From: Dyadobacter soli
GTDB taxonomy: Bacteria > Bacteroidota > Bacteroidia > Cytophagales > Spirosomataceae
Length of the DNA: 64,000 bases
Direction of reading: 5' to 3'
NCBI RefSeq assembly: GCF_900101885.1
Contig: NZ_FNAN01000014.1
Span: 1 to 64,000 of the forward strand
Numbering within the stretch: the stretch's first letter is position 1; each line of letters begins with the position of its first letter. The position numbers were made by a program, and so were the translations under genes. Below the pieces are notes generated by a model, which saw only the letters and a program-made list of their open reading frames with translations, was not told the origin of the DNA and did not search any database. Below, piece by piece: positions 1 to 8,219 of the stretch.

Positions 1-263
1 TTCCCTGTCTTGGTATTAAGCCATCTGCGGCGTTTGATGTGAAGGAAGACCTTATGGCCCCGAATTGGAAAATCCTGAACAGTAATCATCGGAAAGAACC
101 CTTTGGAGAGCAAATTCTTCCTCTCCGGGTCATTCTCATCCGCATTCTTCTCATCTATATGCACGTGAAATACTCCATCCTGACGGTCGATGGATGTCAA
201 TTCAAAATTTTCAAGGATAAACTCTGGTAATAGAAACTGGATAATAGGCAAGAAACTCTCCAA
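1..263 (-). CDS. ISAon1-like transposase, N-terminal protein (partial)
   Basis: This minus-strand frame is open from a TTG at 263 to the window edge (87 codons), and its 3' end lies outside. It reads as a helical start (ESFLPIIQFLLPEFILENF) followed by the motifs SKGFFP, TVQDFPIRGHKVFLHIKRRRW and a Thr-rich end. I recognise this as the short N-terminal polypeptide of ISAon1-family transposases, which are common in Bacteroidota and usually have the catalytic part in a following frame. An in-frame TAG lies four codons upstream of the TTG, so no longer N-terminus is possible. The IS lies just outside the tRNA-Phe element. Whether it is intact cannot be seen. Confidence 0.6.
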   Translation of the reverse strand, partial: MESFLPIIQFLLPEFILENFELTSIDRQDGVFHVHIDEKNADENDPERKNLLSKGFFPMITVQDFPIRGHKVFLHIKRRRWLNTKTG

Positions 264-295
264 AACGAACTAGGTTGATTAAAAACACAAACCTA

Positions 296-371
296 GAAAA
301 TCCTATGCGCTCCACAAGTTTTTGATTTGATCCGAAAATCCTATGCGCTCCACAAGTTTTTGATTTGATCC
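296..371. repeat. Perfect 38-bp tandem duplication
   Basis: Two back-to-back identical 38-bp units occupy 296-333 and 334-371; each starts GAAAATCCTATGCG and ends GATTTGATCC. They lie between the IS transposase start and the displaced tRNA-Phe terminator. They may be a duplicated IS end or a replication-slippage product. No coding frame or regulatory function was recognised. Confidence 0.9.
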
Positions 372-405
372 ATTGTATTCGCGGCAAATGTTGGAAAAAA
401 CGAAA

Positions 406-434
406 ACGCCTTGATAGTTTGGCTATCAAGGCGT
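406..434 (-). terminator. Original tRNA-Phe terminator, displaced by the element
   Basis: A perfect 12-bp stem (406-417 with 423-434) and a 5-nt loop are followed on the minus strand by a T-rich run. It sits 12 bp beyond the left attachment repeat on the chromosomal side, where the terminator of a minus-strand tRNA gene ending at this site would be. It is therefore probably the ancestral tRNA-Phe terminator, now about 13.8 kb from the gene. Confidence 0.7.
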
Positions 435-446
435 AGTGCACTTTGG

Positions 447-469
447 GTGGTGATGGACGGAATCGAACC
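447..469. other. Left attachment site (23-bp direct repeat)
   Basis: The 23 bp at 447-469 are identical to 14211-14233, which form the 3' end of tRNA-Phe (acceptor and T-arm side). No tRNA body follows here, so this is the duplicated core left by site-specific integration. The bases on either side differ from the right copy, which defines the repeat edges. Confidence 0.88.
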
Positions 470-643
470 TTTGATTTCTACTTTCATGATCTTTTCGTTA
501 AAATATTCTGATTCTGAGCTGTTAACGGCAAATATATAAAATTGAACCAAGTAACATGCAACCTTAAAAAGTAATTTTGTCGTAAACCATTTTGTAAACC
601 AGATCAGTTAAGATAGATTTGTGTAAATCAAGTCGTCAGCTGC

Positions 644-1906
644 ATGGCTACTACAAAATACTATCTCAAAAAGCCAAAACCAAATGGCAATTGCCTGATA
701 TCGTTGTACTTCCGCTATGGAACCGAGCAGGTTGTAGTTTCTACAAATCAGTTTATCAAGCCCAAGTCCTGGGATGCCAAAAATCAGAAGGCAAAGGCCA
801 GCCACGAGGCCTATTTGGAGCTCAATGCCAACCTTGATAGATGGCGAAATGAGGTTCAGAAGATATACCAGCAGCGGCTTTACCAGAAGCTGTCGATCAC
901 GCCCGCCGATCTGAAACCGCTATTTGAGCGCGAGATAAGGACTGATAAATATGAAGCAGCTCCCGAGAAAGGTAAGCCTGGCTTAATCGAGTTCGTCACC
1001 AAATACATCAAGTCCGTCGAGGGATTTAAGAATGCCAACACGATCAAGACCTACCGCTCGCATTTGAAAATGTTGACAGCGTATCAGACCGATACGAAGA
1101 AGAAGACCATTGCCTTCAACGACATCACACTCGATTTCTACCATGATTTCAAAAGGTTTATGGTAGAGGTCAAGAAATATAATGAGAACACGCAGAACAA
1201 GCACACCGGGCTTTTGAAATTCTTCCTGAATGAGGCGACTGAGCGGAAGGAGAATGACAACATTGAGTTTAAGAGTCGGCGGTTTTCGACCCCTCGCAAA
1301 GAGGTGGAATCGATTTACCTGAATGAAGACGAGATCAAGCTTCTTTTGAAACTCGACCTATCAGCTGAGCCCCGGCTCGAAAAGGTACGCGACCTCTTTA
1401 TTGTGGGCTGTTTCACCGGCCTGCGCTTCTCCGACCTCACTGCCATACAGGCAGAAAACATATCGCCTGACTTCAAATATTTGAAGACCAAGACAATCAA
1501 GACGGACGAATTCCTGGAAATCCCGATCCATCCGATCGTCAGGAAGGTGATGGAGAAGTATAAGACGCCGAACCACTTGCCACCCGTGATATCGAATCAA
1601 AAAATGAATGAGTATCTCAAAGAGATCGGGGAGAAGGCTAATCTGAGCGATGACGTGGCTTTATTCGAAAAGAAAGGAAAAGTCCGGACACAGAAAAAGG
1701 TAAGTAAGTTTTCGTTAATTACGTCTCACACCGCCAGGCGATCATTTGCAACCAATGAGTATCTTGCCGGCACTCCCTCCTACGCCATCATGGCAATCAC
1801 CGGCCATCGGACCGAAAAAGCATTTTTGACATACATCAAGGTTACTAAAAAACAGTACGCGCGGCAGCTTTCAGAGATCTGGAAGGAGCGGTTTAAAGAC
1901 GAGTGA
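644..1906 (+). CDS. Site-specific tyrosine recombinase (integrase)
   Basis: This 420-residue phage-type integrase should catalyse insertion and excision of the element at tRNA-Phe. The N-terminal 100 or so residues form the arm-type DNA-binding region seen in Bacteroidota integrases (start MATTKYYLKKPKP). A SAM-like core-binding domain follows to about residue 220. The catalytic domain shows the first Arg in FTGLRFSDL, a Lys-rich beta region (KTIKTDEF), the HTARRSFA box (His-x-x-Arg), the ITGHRT box and a nucleophile Tyr in the TYIKV segment. The ATG at 644 lies 175 bp inside the left attachment repeat, the usual integrase position. Its stop overlaps the next gene's possible GTG. Confidence 0.93.
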   Translation: MATTKYYLKKPKPNGNCLISLYFRYGTEQVVVSTNQFIKPKSWDAKNQKAKASHEAYLELNANLDRWRNEVQKIYQQRLYQKLSITPADLKPLFEREIRTDKYEAAPEKGKPGLIEFVTKYIKSVEGFKNANTIKTYRSHLKMLTAYQTDTKKKTIAFNDITLDFYHDFKRFMVEVKKYNENTQNKHTGLLKFFLNEATERKENDNIEFKSRRFSTPRKEVESIYLNEDEIKLLLKLDLSAEPRLEKVRDLFIVGCFTGLRFSDLTAIQAENISPDFKYLKTKTIKTDEFLEIPIHPIVRKVMEKYKTPNHLPPVISNQKMNEYLKEIGEKANLSDDVALFEKKGKVRTQKKVSKFSLITSHTARRSFATNEYLAGTPSYAIMAITGHRTEKAFLTYIKVTKKQYARQLSEIWKERFKDE

Positions 1907-1908
1907 TT

Positions 1909-2580
1909 ATGGAGGACAGTAAGAAACCAGTCGGGAAATATTCGACAGTAAAGCGACTAGGAGAAACATTTTTAGGAATCAAAGGAGACGACATTCCCCT
2001 TGTGCCGTATTTTAAGTACGATGTAATTGACCAGCTTAATGAATTTCATCTTGTTTTCCCGTCGGAACCAAGTACAACCTTGTATGAAAACACAATCTTC
2101 TCGAAACTGGTAAGGCTCGCAACTTTCAGCCAGTCTCTCAGATGCTTCCGCTACCATTATGACGCTTACCCGGATAAGGTCGAGTTTCGGGATTTTTTTG
2201 TAAATGAAATTCCCATTCGACTAACACAACCCTATTCTGCGCAAGAAAAAACCATATTGGAAGGCCTGCTGGCGGAAGTCAAACGACAGCTGGCGGAAAA
2301 CACAGTCGCTACGAAGTGCGAAGAAGAGGTTGATATTTACACCTACTTGCCGCCAGGAAAGGTTATCGCGTTATTCAAAACGATCTTCTATAGTACGAAT
2401 GCGGACAAACCTTTCGAAGCGACACAAGATGATGTTGTTGCTCTTCTTAGAAACTTTACGCCGTTCAAAAAAATGAAACGTAGTTACGTTGCCAGGAAGG
2501 TGACAGAGAGTGTGCCGGAGGATTATTTGCCTGATTCACTGATTGCTGAATTGAGAAAATTCCTGTCAAATAAATCTTAG
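1909..2580 (+). CDS. Hypothetical protein co-transcribed with the integrase
   Basis: I do not recognise this protein of about 223 residues. It is hydrophilic with no signal peptide or membrane segment, has an N-terminal VGKYSTVKRL segment, a central acidic stretch and a basic C-terminal third (NFTPFKKMKRSYVARKV). I chose the ATG at 1909; a GTG at 1903 overlaps the integrase stop as GTGA and would also allow translational coupling. The tight spacing suggests a role in integration or excision control, but this is positional inference only. A degraded frame downstream (2610-2843) has a weakly similar VGKY...FLGI segment, so a partial duplication is possible. Confidence 0.7.
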   Translation: MEDSKKPVGKYSTVKRLGETFLGIKGDDIPLVPYFKYDVIDQLNEFHLVFPSEPSTTLYENTIFSKLVRLATFSQSLRCFRYHYDAYPDKVEFRDFFVNEIPIRLTQPYSAQEKTILEGLLAEVKRQLAENTVATKCEEEVDIYTYLPPGKVIALFKTIFYSTNADKPFEATQDDVVALLRNFTPFKKMKRSYVARKVTESVPEDYLPDSLIAELRKFLSNKS

Positions 2581-2609
2581 TTTCGTCAGGACATCGGCAA
2601 AGCAATTGA

Positions 2610-2843
2610 CTGTATGTCAATTATCTGCTCGCAGAAAATGCCTACCAGTTTTCGGAAAATTTGAAGCAGCTGTTGCGGATAGCGCAGTAACAGGCCGTGG
2701 GAAAATACGAGGGCGCCTGGAAGCACTTCTTAGGCATAACGAAGGTAAAAGACGGTAGTCAGATCCTAGAAATTAAAACAAATATCATCAAGAAAATTGC
2801 TAATCAGTTACTTGCCTCAGGTAGCCAAACATTAAACAGGTAA
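2610..2843 (+). pseudogene. Degraded coding remnant
   Basis: A plus-strand frame runs 2610-2843 with protein-like composition, interrupted by a single TAA near 2690 and lacking a start codon (TGA immediately upstream). It reads YVNYLLAENAYQFSENLKQL, then the stop, then VGKYEGAWKHFLGITKVKDG and a Lys/Ile-rich helical tail. The VGKY...FLGI part resembles the start of the gene at 1909, suggesting an eroded relative. The identification is tentative. Confidence 0.3.
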
Positions 2844-2906
2844 CTTCTGTGCAACGGTTGTCTTAATTTGTCTTAGCGATAACAGCCTGATGTAATTCAC
2901 CAACAG

Positions 2907-3080
2907 TCAAGGATTAATTGACAGTTCAAACTGAAAGGAATCGTGCGGTAAAAGGTGGATCAGCTTCGAAAACAGGATATGGTCATTCGCATAAATACTT
3001 TGGAGCTGATCAGCAAGCTAACGGATATCAACCTTGTTCTTTGTAATCTTCTTCGGCGGCCCCGTTGTGTTGTCATTGGC
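2907..3080 (-). pseudogene. Degraded coding remnant, minus strand
   Basis: A minus-strand frame from 3080 to 2907 with one internal TAG (3018-3020) reads PPKKITKNKVDIR, stop, then LADQLQSIYANDHILFSKL and ends FELSINP. It has the composition of a real protein but no start codon and no family I recognise. Together with the plus-strand remnant it fills most of the 630-bp gap between the integrase operon and the cargo. Nothing else was seen in 2581-3210. Confidence 0.3.
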
Positions 3081-3210
3081 TTAGCTGATCTTTCTATCTT
3101 AGAAACTCACAAACCGTCACACTAAATTTTATCTACTTCAAGAGAGTAGATTCCAGATTTGCCAGTTACTTGCAGCCCGAAACAAGCGAGCCAGAAAACT
3201 AGTTAAATTT

Positions 3211-4518
3211 CTAATCGCCAACTCGACCAGTAAAGATCTTAACATTTGGCAAATCTCCAACTTTTCGCTTTGCAGGAGGATTTTTGTTGCGAATATCAGC
3301 TTCCACAATTAAAACATTCTCTTCGCCCCGTAATTCACATAGCTTCCCCTTGGGGACGAAATCCGTCTTCTGATTGTTAATTAACTCATCACGGACCTCT
3401 GGGCGAACAATTCCAAAAAAAGCTGATCTTCCGTCTGCCATTCCCTTCACGTGATTGTTGGCATAAACAAAGTAAACATCCTCACCATTGTTTACAGAAT
3501 CGCTAATTCCGACGAAAAAATCATTTGAGTCACGTTGAAAAGCCAAGGAAAAAACGAAGTCTGGTTGATAAGAAAGAATTTGATTTCTTATGGGCGCAGG
3601 TTTTAAATTATCCGAGCATATGAGCACAAAGAAACTCCCGATGCCTGTCTCAGTGAAATATATTATTCTTTCACCCGCGCTCAGGCCGAATCCATCTATC
3701 GAACTTAACTCACTTGGGCTTGGAAAAATCTTATCAGTCAAAATTTGACGGCCTCCAAGAAATACCGGACTTCTTGCAATCCAAGCTTTGCCAGCTTGTG
3801 CATAGTGGCTTCCAGCGATCACAATTACGTCTTTGTTGATCTGTGACCACGCACCAAGGTCCTCTAAGAGCGCTACTGGTACTGACAGCTCAGGGAAGAC
3901 AATTACATTGATCTCGTGCCGCAACGCAAAATCCAGTGACTTCCAAATCCATAATCTTAAATCATCAACTCTTGTGTAACTCATCAGCCCATCATTCATA
4001 GACCAATAATCCGATGAAGATTCCGCCTGTACTACCAATATTCTGACAAATCGCCTATCATCAACTTTTCCCAGACTTATTCGTTCCACGATGAACTTCC
4101 TCCGATCAACCGCCGCTTCACCAAGGTCATCGTGGATTCGTTCGTACTTTAAGAGCCGATCGACAATACTAACAAAATCTAATTGCTCAAATTCAGCCTT
4201 ATCAAATACATCAATTTCCTTCTCACGCAGTATGGATTTAACCATGTGCGACTCTCCCGTCACTACAACCACTGGAACTTTGTGCATCTTCTTACAAAAC
4301 TCAACGAATTTCAACCCTTTTGCCTCTCTGGACATGTCGCTTGGATACAAATCCGTGATTAACAAGTCAAATTTACTTGATGGATCTAGTAGTCGATTCT
4401 CTGCATCAGTAAAAGAAGTATAAACCTCCAAGTGTAAATTAAACCACTTGTGTAATATGGATGAGATGTGTTCTGCCCACATACCATCATCTTCAACAAG
4501 CAAAATTCTCTTTCTCAT
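3211..4518 (-). CDS. Response regulator receiver fused to nitrilase-like hydrolase
   Basis: A 435-residue fusion. Residues 1-125 form a receiver domain with acidic residues E9-D10-D11, phospho-acceptor D56, T87 and K107, all the residues needed for phosphorylation. Residues from about 158 to 415 are a carbon-nitrogen hydrolase (nitrilase superfamily) domain with the expected triad: E210 in VFPELSVP, K263 in TDKIFPSPSE and C301 in VLICSDN. Family members hydrolyse nitriles or amides; the substrate here is unknown. There is no DNA-binding domain, so the output should be enzymatic. It is the last gene of the operon, 8 bp after the lone receiver gene. I infer an effector switched on by phosphotransfer, as the ATP-nucleosidase effector DtcC is in Detocs defence. 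Confidence 0.85.
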   Translation of the reverse strand: MRKRILLVEDDGMWAEHISSILHKWFNLHLEVYTSFTDAENRLLDPSSKFDLLITDLYPSDMSREAKGLKFVEFCKKMHKVPVVVVTGESHMVKSILREKEIDVFDKAEFEQLDFVSIVDRLLKYERIHDDLGEAAVDRRKFIVERISLGKVDDRRFVRILVVQAESSSDYWSMNDGLMSYTRVDDLRLWIWKSLDFALRHEINVIVFPELSVPVALLEDLGAWSQINKDVIVIAGSHYAQAGKAWIARSPVFLGGRQILTDKIFPSPSELSSIDGFGLSAGERIIYFTETGIGSFFVLICSDNLKPAPIRNQILSYQPDFVFSLAFQRDSNDFFVGISDSVNNGEDVYFVYANNHVKGMADGRSAFFGIVRPEVRDELINNQKTDFVPKGKLCELRGEENVLIVEADIRNKNPPAKRKVGDLPNVKIFTGRVGD

Positions 4519-4526
4519 CTCAATAT

Positions 4527-4961
4527 TTAGAGCCTATTACGGTGGTCATCCTTAAACCTTAGGTTAATTAACTCAACTTCTCTAAGCGCAGTATTAATCA
4601 ATCGATCCCTGTCATAAGACCCCTTCTCCATAAAGAAAACAGACTGCAGTTTCTTTTCTGGCCTAAGGTTGTCATAGTCGGCCCCGTATCCAGTAATTAT
4701 CATAGTAGGGGTAATGTCGCGTATACGAAGTCTATTTACAGTTTCCAAAACCTTCCAGCCCTCGAACTGATCTGGATCGTCGGCCCGATCATTTAAATTC
4801 ATGTCGATTGTGATGAAATGAAACATCTCGGAAGTCAGCTTTGCTATCGCGGATTCAATACTATTGGCTACGGTTACATGAAAGCCAGCAAACTCCAGGT
4901 GGCTAGACAACTGCTCGATCCAAACAGGATCATCCTCTATGATCAATACTTTACCTTTCAT
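4527..4961 (-). CDS. Stand-alone receiver-domain protein
   Basis: This 144-residue protein is a single receiver domain with nothing attached. All phosphorylation residues are present: D10/D11, phospho-acceptor D53, T90 and K113. It starts 6 bp after the kinase gene and ends 8 bp before the receiver-nitrilase gene, so the three are one transcript and probably one signalling unit. It could shuttle phosphate or act as a phosphate sink. In Detocs systems the small receiver DtcB is reported to buffer leaked phosphate and prevent self-toxicity; that role here is inference from gene order and architecture. Confidence 0.88.
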   Translation of the reverse strand: MKGKVLIIEDDPVWIEQLSSHLEFAGFHVTVANSIESAIAKLTSEMFHFITIDMNLNDRADDPDQFEGWKVLETVNRLRIRDITPTMIITGYGADYDNLRPEKKLQSVFFMEKGSYDRDRLINTALREVELINLRFKDDHRNRL

Positions 4962-4967
4962 ATCAAT

Positions 4968-7900
4968 TTAAGTTAAATTTTTCACATCTATTGGAAATTC
5001 AATTCTGAATGTAGTTCCACCCTTGGCACCATTGCCTGTAACCGAAACTTCACCACCATAAAATTTTACAATTGTCTTAAGCTCATATAATCCAATCCCT
5101 CTCCCATTCATCCCATTACTCCACTTTGTATATCCTTCTTCAAATACTCTTCGCTGATGATATTTATCGATTCCGCACCCTCTATCAACCACGTGGATAA
5201 CATTTGTCATTCCATTTCTTTTACCTTCGACTAAGATGGATCCACCTTCGGGCATCGATTTTATTGCATTTCTAATTAATTCAAAAAATACTCCATCAAT
5301 AAGCAAATCTAGATTCGCGTATATGCTTTTCAAATTTTCAAATCCTACAACATTTACTTTATATTTCTTATCACTACTTTGCCACTCTTCATCATCAATC
5401 AATTTTTTTATGTCCATAAAATCGATTTCTGTAGACTCTCTAAAGAGAAGATTGCTAATCTTGGTTTTCAAATCATCGCGATGGCTGAGCACTTTTTCGG
5501 CCTGCGTAAGAATTTTACCCAATTCATTTCGCATTTTTTCATTCAATTGTCCATATTCACTATTAAATCTGTCATCTAGAAGGTTATCTTTTACTATTGA
5601 TCTGATTAATCCTATAGAATTACCTATCCTGTGATCGATAACTTTCCCCAGAGTATCTGACATTCTTATTTTGTCTTTATCAACACTGTTTTCTAGTGCT
5701 ATATTTTTCGCGACTATTTCCTCAAATAAACGCGCATTTTGAATAGCAATCGCAGCTGCCATTGCAAGGTTAGTCAATAACCCGCGATCATCGTCGGTAA
5801 AGTCGTTAATTTCTGGACTCTCAATATTGATGACGCCGATAACTTCGCCTCGAAGGGTTAGAGGGACAATCAGTTCACTTCGCATTTTCCCCCAAGATGG
5901 AGTATAGTAGGAATACTTACTTAGATTGATTGCTTTTGAACCAATCAGGTCGTCTACTTGTGCAAGGTCAAGCCTTTCTACATCGGGTAAAAAAAGACTC
6001 TTGCCCATCTTTAAAACCAGGGCACTTATTGACCGGCCAGGAATAACTTTACCATCTTCGTCTGAATTCGTAGATTTTTTAACTACAAGACTTAGCTTTC
6101 CGTCAATCTGCTCTGCGAGCATTATCGCTCCGAAGCTCTTCCCAAGTAGGCTCAGGCCCTTGGACAATATTAAATCTAGTATCTCTGAAAGGCCCTTATT
6201 AGCATTCAATATTGATAAATCTATTTCAGCAAGAGCCTCAAGCCTACGACGATGCTCCATTTCTCTAACTAGATGAGAGCTCTGCTTTTCGAATAACTGC
6301 GCTATATGAATTGCGACGGAGGCCTGCCCTGCATACGCTTGCACATTTCCGATATCACTATCTGAAAACATGTCTGGCTTATCACTTTCGGTGTTAACAA
6401 CTCCAATTACCTCTCCTTGCACGATTAGCGGTACCACTAATTCACAGATCATACTATCGCCTAAGTAATCCTTAAACAACTCTTGCATATCTGTACTGGA
6501 TTTTGTAATATCTGGAATATACACCTTATCCTTCGTTTTTACGGCTAGCCCACTTATACTATCGCTGATATCAATAATTTTATTCAGAGTCGACAACTCA
6601 GTTGTTTCGACAATCCTCAAAACATTAAGTTTTGGATCAAATAGTGCAATAAATCCAATATTACCTCCCACCAGATCAAGCGACTGCCTGAGGATTATAG
6701 ATAAAATATCACTCAATCTGAAGGATTTGTCTACCATGTTTCTATCTATCTGCTTCAAGTCATTTAGGAAATTGCGATTTTGTTCAAGCTCCTTAACAAG
6801 ATTTACATTGCTTATGGCAACTAGTGCTTGGCTAACCGTAGCATTGAGAATATTTAAGTTTGAATCAGTGAAGCTATTTTCTTTTTCGCTTTCAAACATA
6901 AATACCCCCAGCACTTGTCCACTTTCCAATAATGGTATTGCGACAGCTGATTTTACATTTTTATCAAGGTCTTGGTTATCAAATCGCATGTAGTCTGATT
7001 TTTCTATCTCACGATCAACAACAATCTGTTTTTTCTCTCTAACTGAATTTCCCGTAATTCCTTGCGAAGCGGAGTATTCGTGACCCTCTAAATGTCTATA
7101 AGAGTTCGATGCAAATTCAATCTTTAGTGTATCCTTTTTAGCATCAAAAAAAGCAAAATAGCCTAACTGCTCGTCTAAATAATCTAAACATTCTCTTAAA
7201 ACATTTCTTATAATGTAGCTCGCATTTTCTTTGGAAGAGTATTCATTTCTAATCAAAAACACCTTACTAGCAAAAGTAAGTTTTTGAAGTATTTTTTCAC
7301 TTTGTTTAATTCGAAGTTCATGCTTACTCCGCTCAATACTACTTGTTATTTTAATTAATAATGCAGATAATGTAATTAGAATTCCAGTCTTAAATAATAG
7401 GCCCAGAAAAAATCCAACATTGTCAATATAAGGGATAGGTTTTTCGTGTAAAATATTGATTTGAATAAGAGGAAGTAACTGAATAGCTGCATATCCAAGT
7501 GTTGAAAAAAATAAAAAATTACGCTGCAAGTACTTTCGAGAGAGTTGAAGAAAATATACTGATAGAGCGACTAATACACTGAAATCTATAACGGCGACCG
7601 GTATATATCTTACGTGTATAAAAGGCACTAGATTGGAAGTACTAGGAATAACCTTTAAGATGCCCGAAATCAATAAACACAATGCAAACAATCGCGGTCT
7701 ACTTCCAAAAAAAGGATAATAATTTTTAGCAGCAAGGAAAAAAATATACACACAAGTTAAATCAAAAACAGTGCGTATAATCAACTTGCTTTCATCTGGT
7801 AGAGGGAATCTTCGCAAATAAATTATTGCAAACAGATAAACAAAATTAACAAACCATGCCAAACATATTTTGTCAAAATTTTCTATTCGCATTCGATACG

Positions 7901-8012
7901 CTTGTATTGACTGCAATATCAAACACAAAACGATTGGGATCTGAATTGATATGATAAAGTTGGCAAACGCCGGATCAAATAATAAATCTTTGAAAGAAAG
8001 TACTATATGCAT
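4968..8012 (-). CDS. Membrane histidine kinase with three GAF domains
   Basis: A 1014-residue sensor kinase. Seven hydrophobic segments fall within residues 16-225 (about 16-36, 49-66, 77-95, 107-123, 136-157, 167-186, 201-225), followed by a short coiled stretch and three GAF domains (about 245-400, 415-575, 590-758). The phospho-acceptor is probably H794 in the unusual box DHRIGNSIGL. The ATPase domain has the N box ELIRNAIKSM (N915), G1 box DRGCGID and G2 box GRGIGLYEL. It heads a three-gene operon with two receiver proteins. The nucleotide composition is clearly more AT-rich than the element backbone and chromosome, pointing to separate acquisition. Input ligand unknown. The ATG at 8012 is used; no convincing promoter was seen in 8013-8219. 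Confidence 0.9.
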   Translation of the reverse strand: MHIVLSFKDLLFDPAFANFIISIQIPIVLCLILQSIQAYRMRIENFDKICLAWFVNFVYLFAIIYLRRFPLPDESKLIIRTVFDLTCVYIFFLAAKNYYPFFGSRPRLFALCLLISGILKVIPSTSNLVPFIHVRYIPVAVIDFSVLVALSVYFLQLSRKYLQRNFLFFSTLGYAAIQLLPLIQINILHEKPIPYIDNVGFFLGLLFKTGILITLSALLIKITSSIERSKHELRIKQSEKILQKLTFASKVFLIRNEYSSKENASYIIRNVLRECLDYLDEQLGYFAFFDAKKDTLKIEFASNSYRHLEGHEYSASQGITGNSVREKKQIVVDREIEKSDYMRFDNQDLDKNVKSAVAIPLLESGQVLGVFMFESEKENSFTDSNLNILNATVSQALVAISNVNLVKELEQNRNFLNDLKQIDRNMVDKSFRLSDILSIILRQSLDLVGGNIGFIALFDPKLNVLRIVETTELSTLNKIIDISDSISGLAVKTKDKVYIPDITKSSTDMQELFKDYLGDSMICELVVPLIVQGEVIGVVNTESDKPDMFSDSDIGNVQAYAGQASVAIHIAQLFEKQSSHLVREMEHRRRLEALAEIDLSILNANKGLSEILDLILSKGLSLLGKSFGAIMLAEQIDGKLSLVVKKSTNSDEDGKVIPGRSISALVLKMGKSLFLPDVERLDLAQVDDLIGSKAINLSKYSYYTPSWGKMRSELIVPLTLRGEVIGVINIESPEINDFTDDDRGLLTNLAMAAAIAIQNARLFEEIVAKNIALENSVDKDKIRMSDTLGKVIDHRIGNSIGLIRSIVKDNLLDDRFNSEYGQLNEKMRNELGKILTQAEKVLSHRDDLKTKISNLLFRESTEIDFMDIKKLIDDEEWQSSDKKYKVNVVGFENLKSIYANLDLLIDGVFFELIRNAIKSMPEGGSILVEGKRNGMTNVIHVVDRGCGIDKYHQRRVFEEGYTKWSNGMNGRGIGLYELKTIVKFYGGEVSVTGNGAKGGTTFRIEFPIDVKNLT

Positions 8013-8219
8013 ACGGTAGATGGTAGGAGGTTTGTATCGTTAAGTCACAGAGGCTCAGGTTCTACTTGACCACAAATGAAGTCTGTTATTTTTTTTCTTG
8101 TGGACCCTCGCGTTAGACGTGCAGAATTATAATCGAGTACGCGTTGCACTATACGATTTCGAAGTACCACCATCCATGCTACTCATCACAGGGCAACTGT
8201 TCTACTGCCCTTATGCAAA

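Noticed and set aside
39..230. Small plus-strand frame at the left edge
   Set aside because: The opposite strand has a recognisable transposase N-terminal sequence; the plus frame is its shadow.
3211..4518. Transcriptional response regulator
   Set aside because: No helix-turn-helix is present; the C-terminal part has the nitrilase triad.
3211..8012. A canonical Detocs system with an ATP-nucleosidase effector
   Set aside because: The effector domain is nitrilase-like, not purine-nucleoside-phosphorylase-like, and the kinase sensor has membrane helices and GAF domains; only a Detocs-like architecture is claimed.
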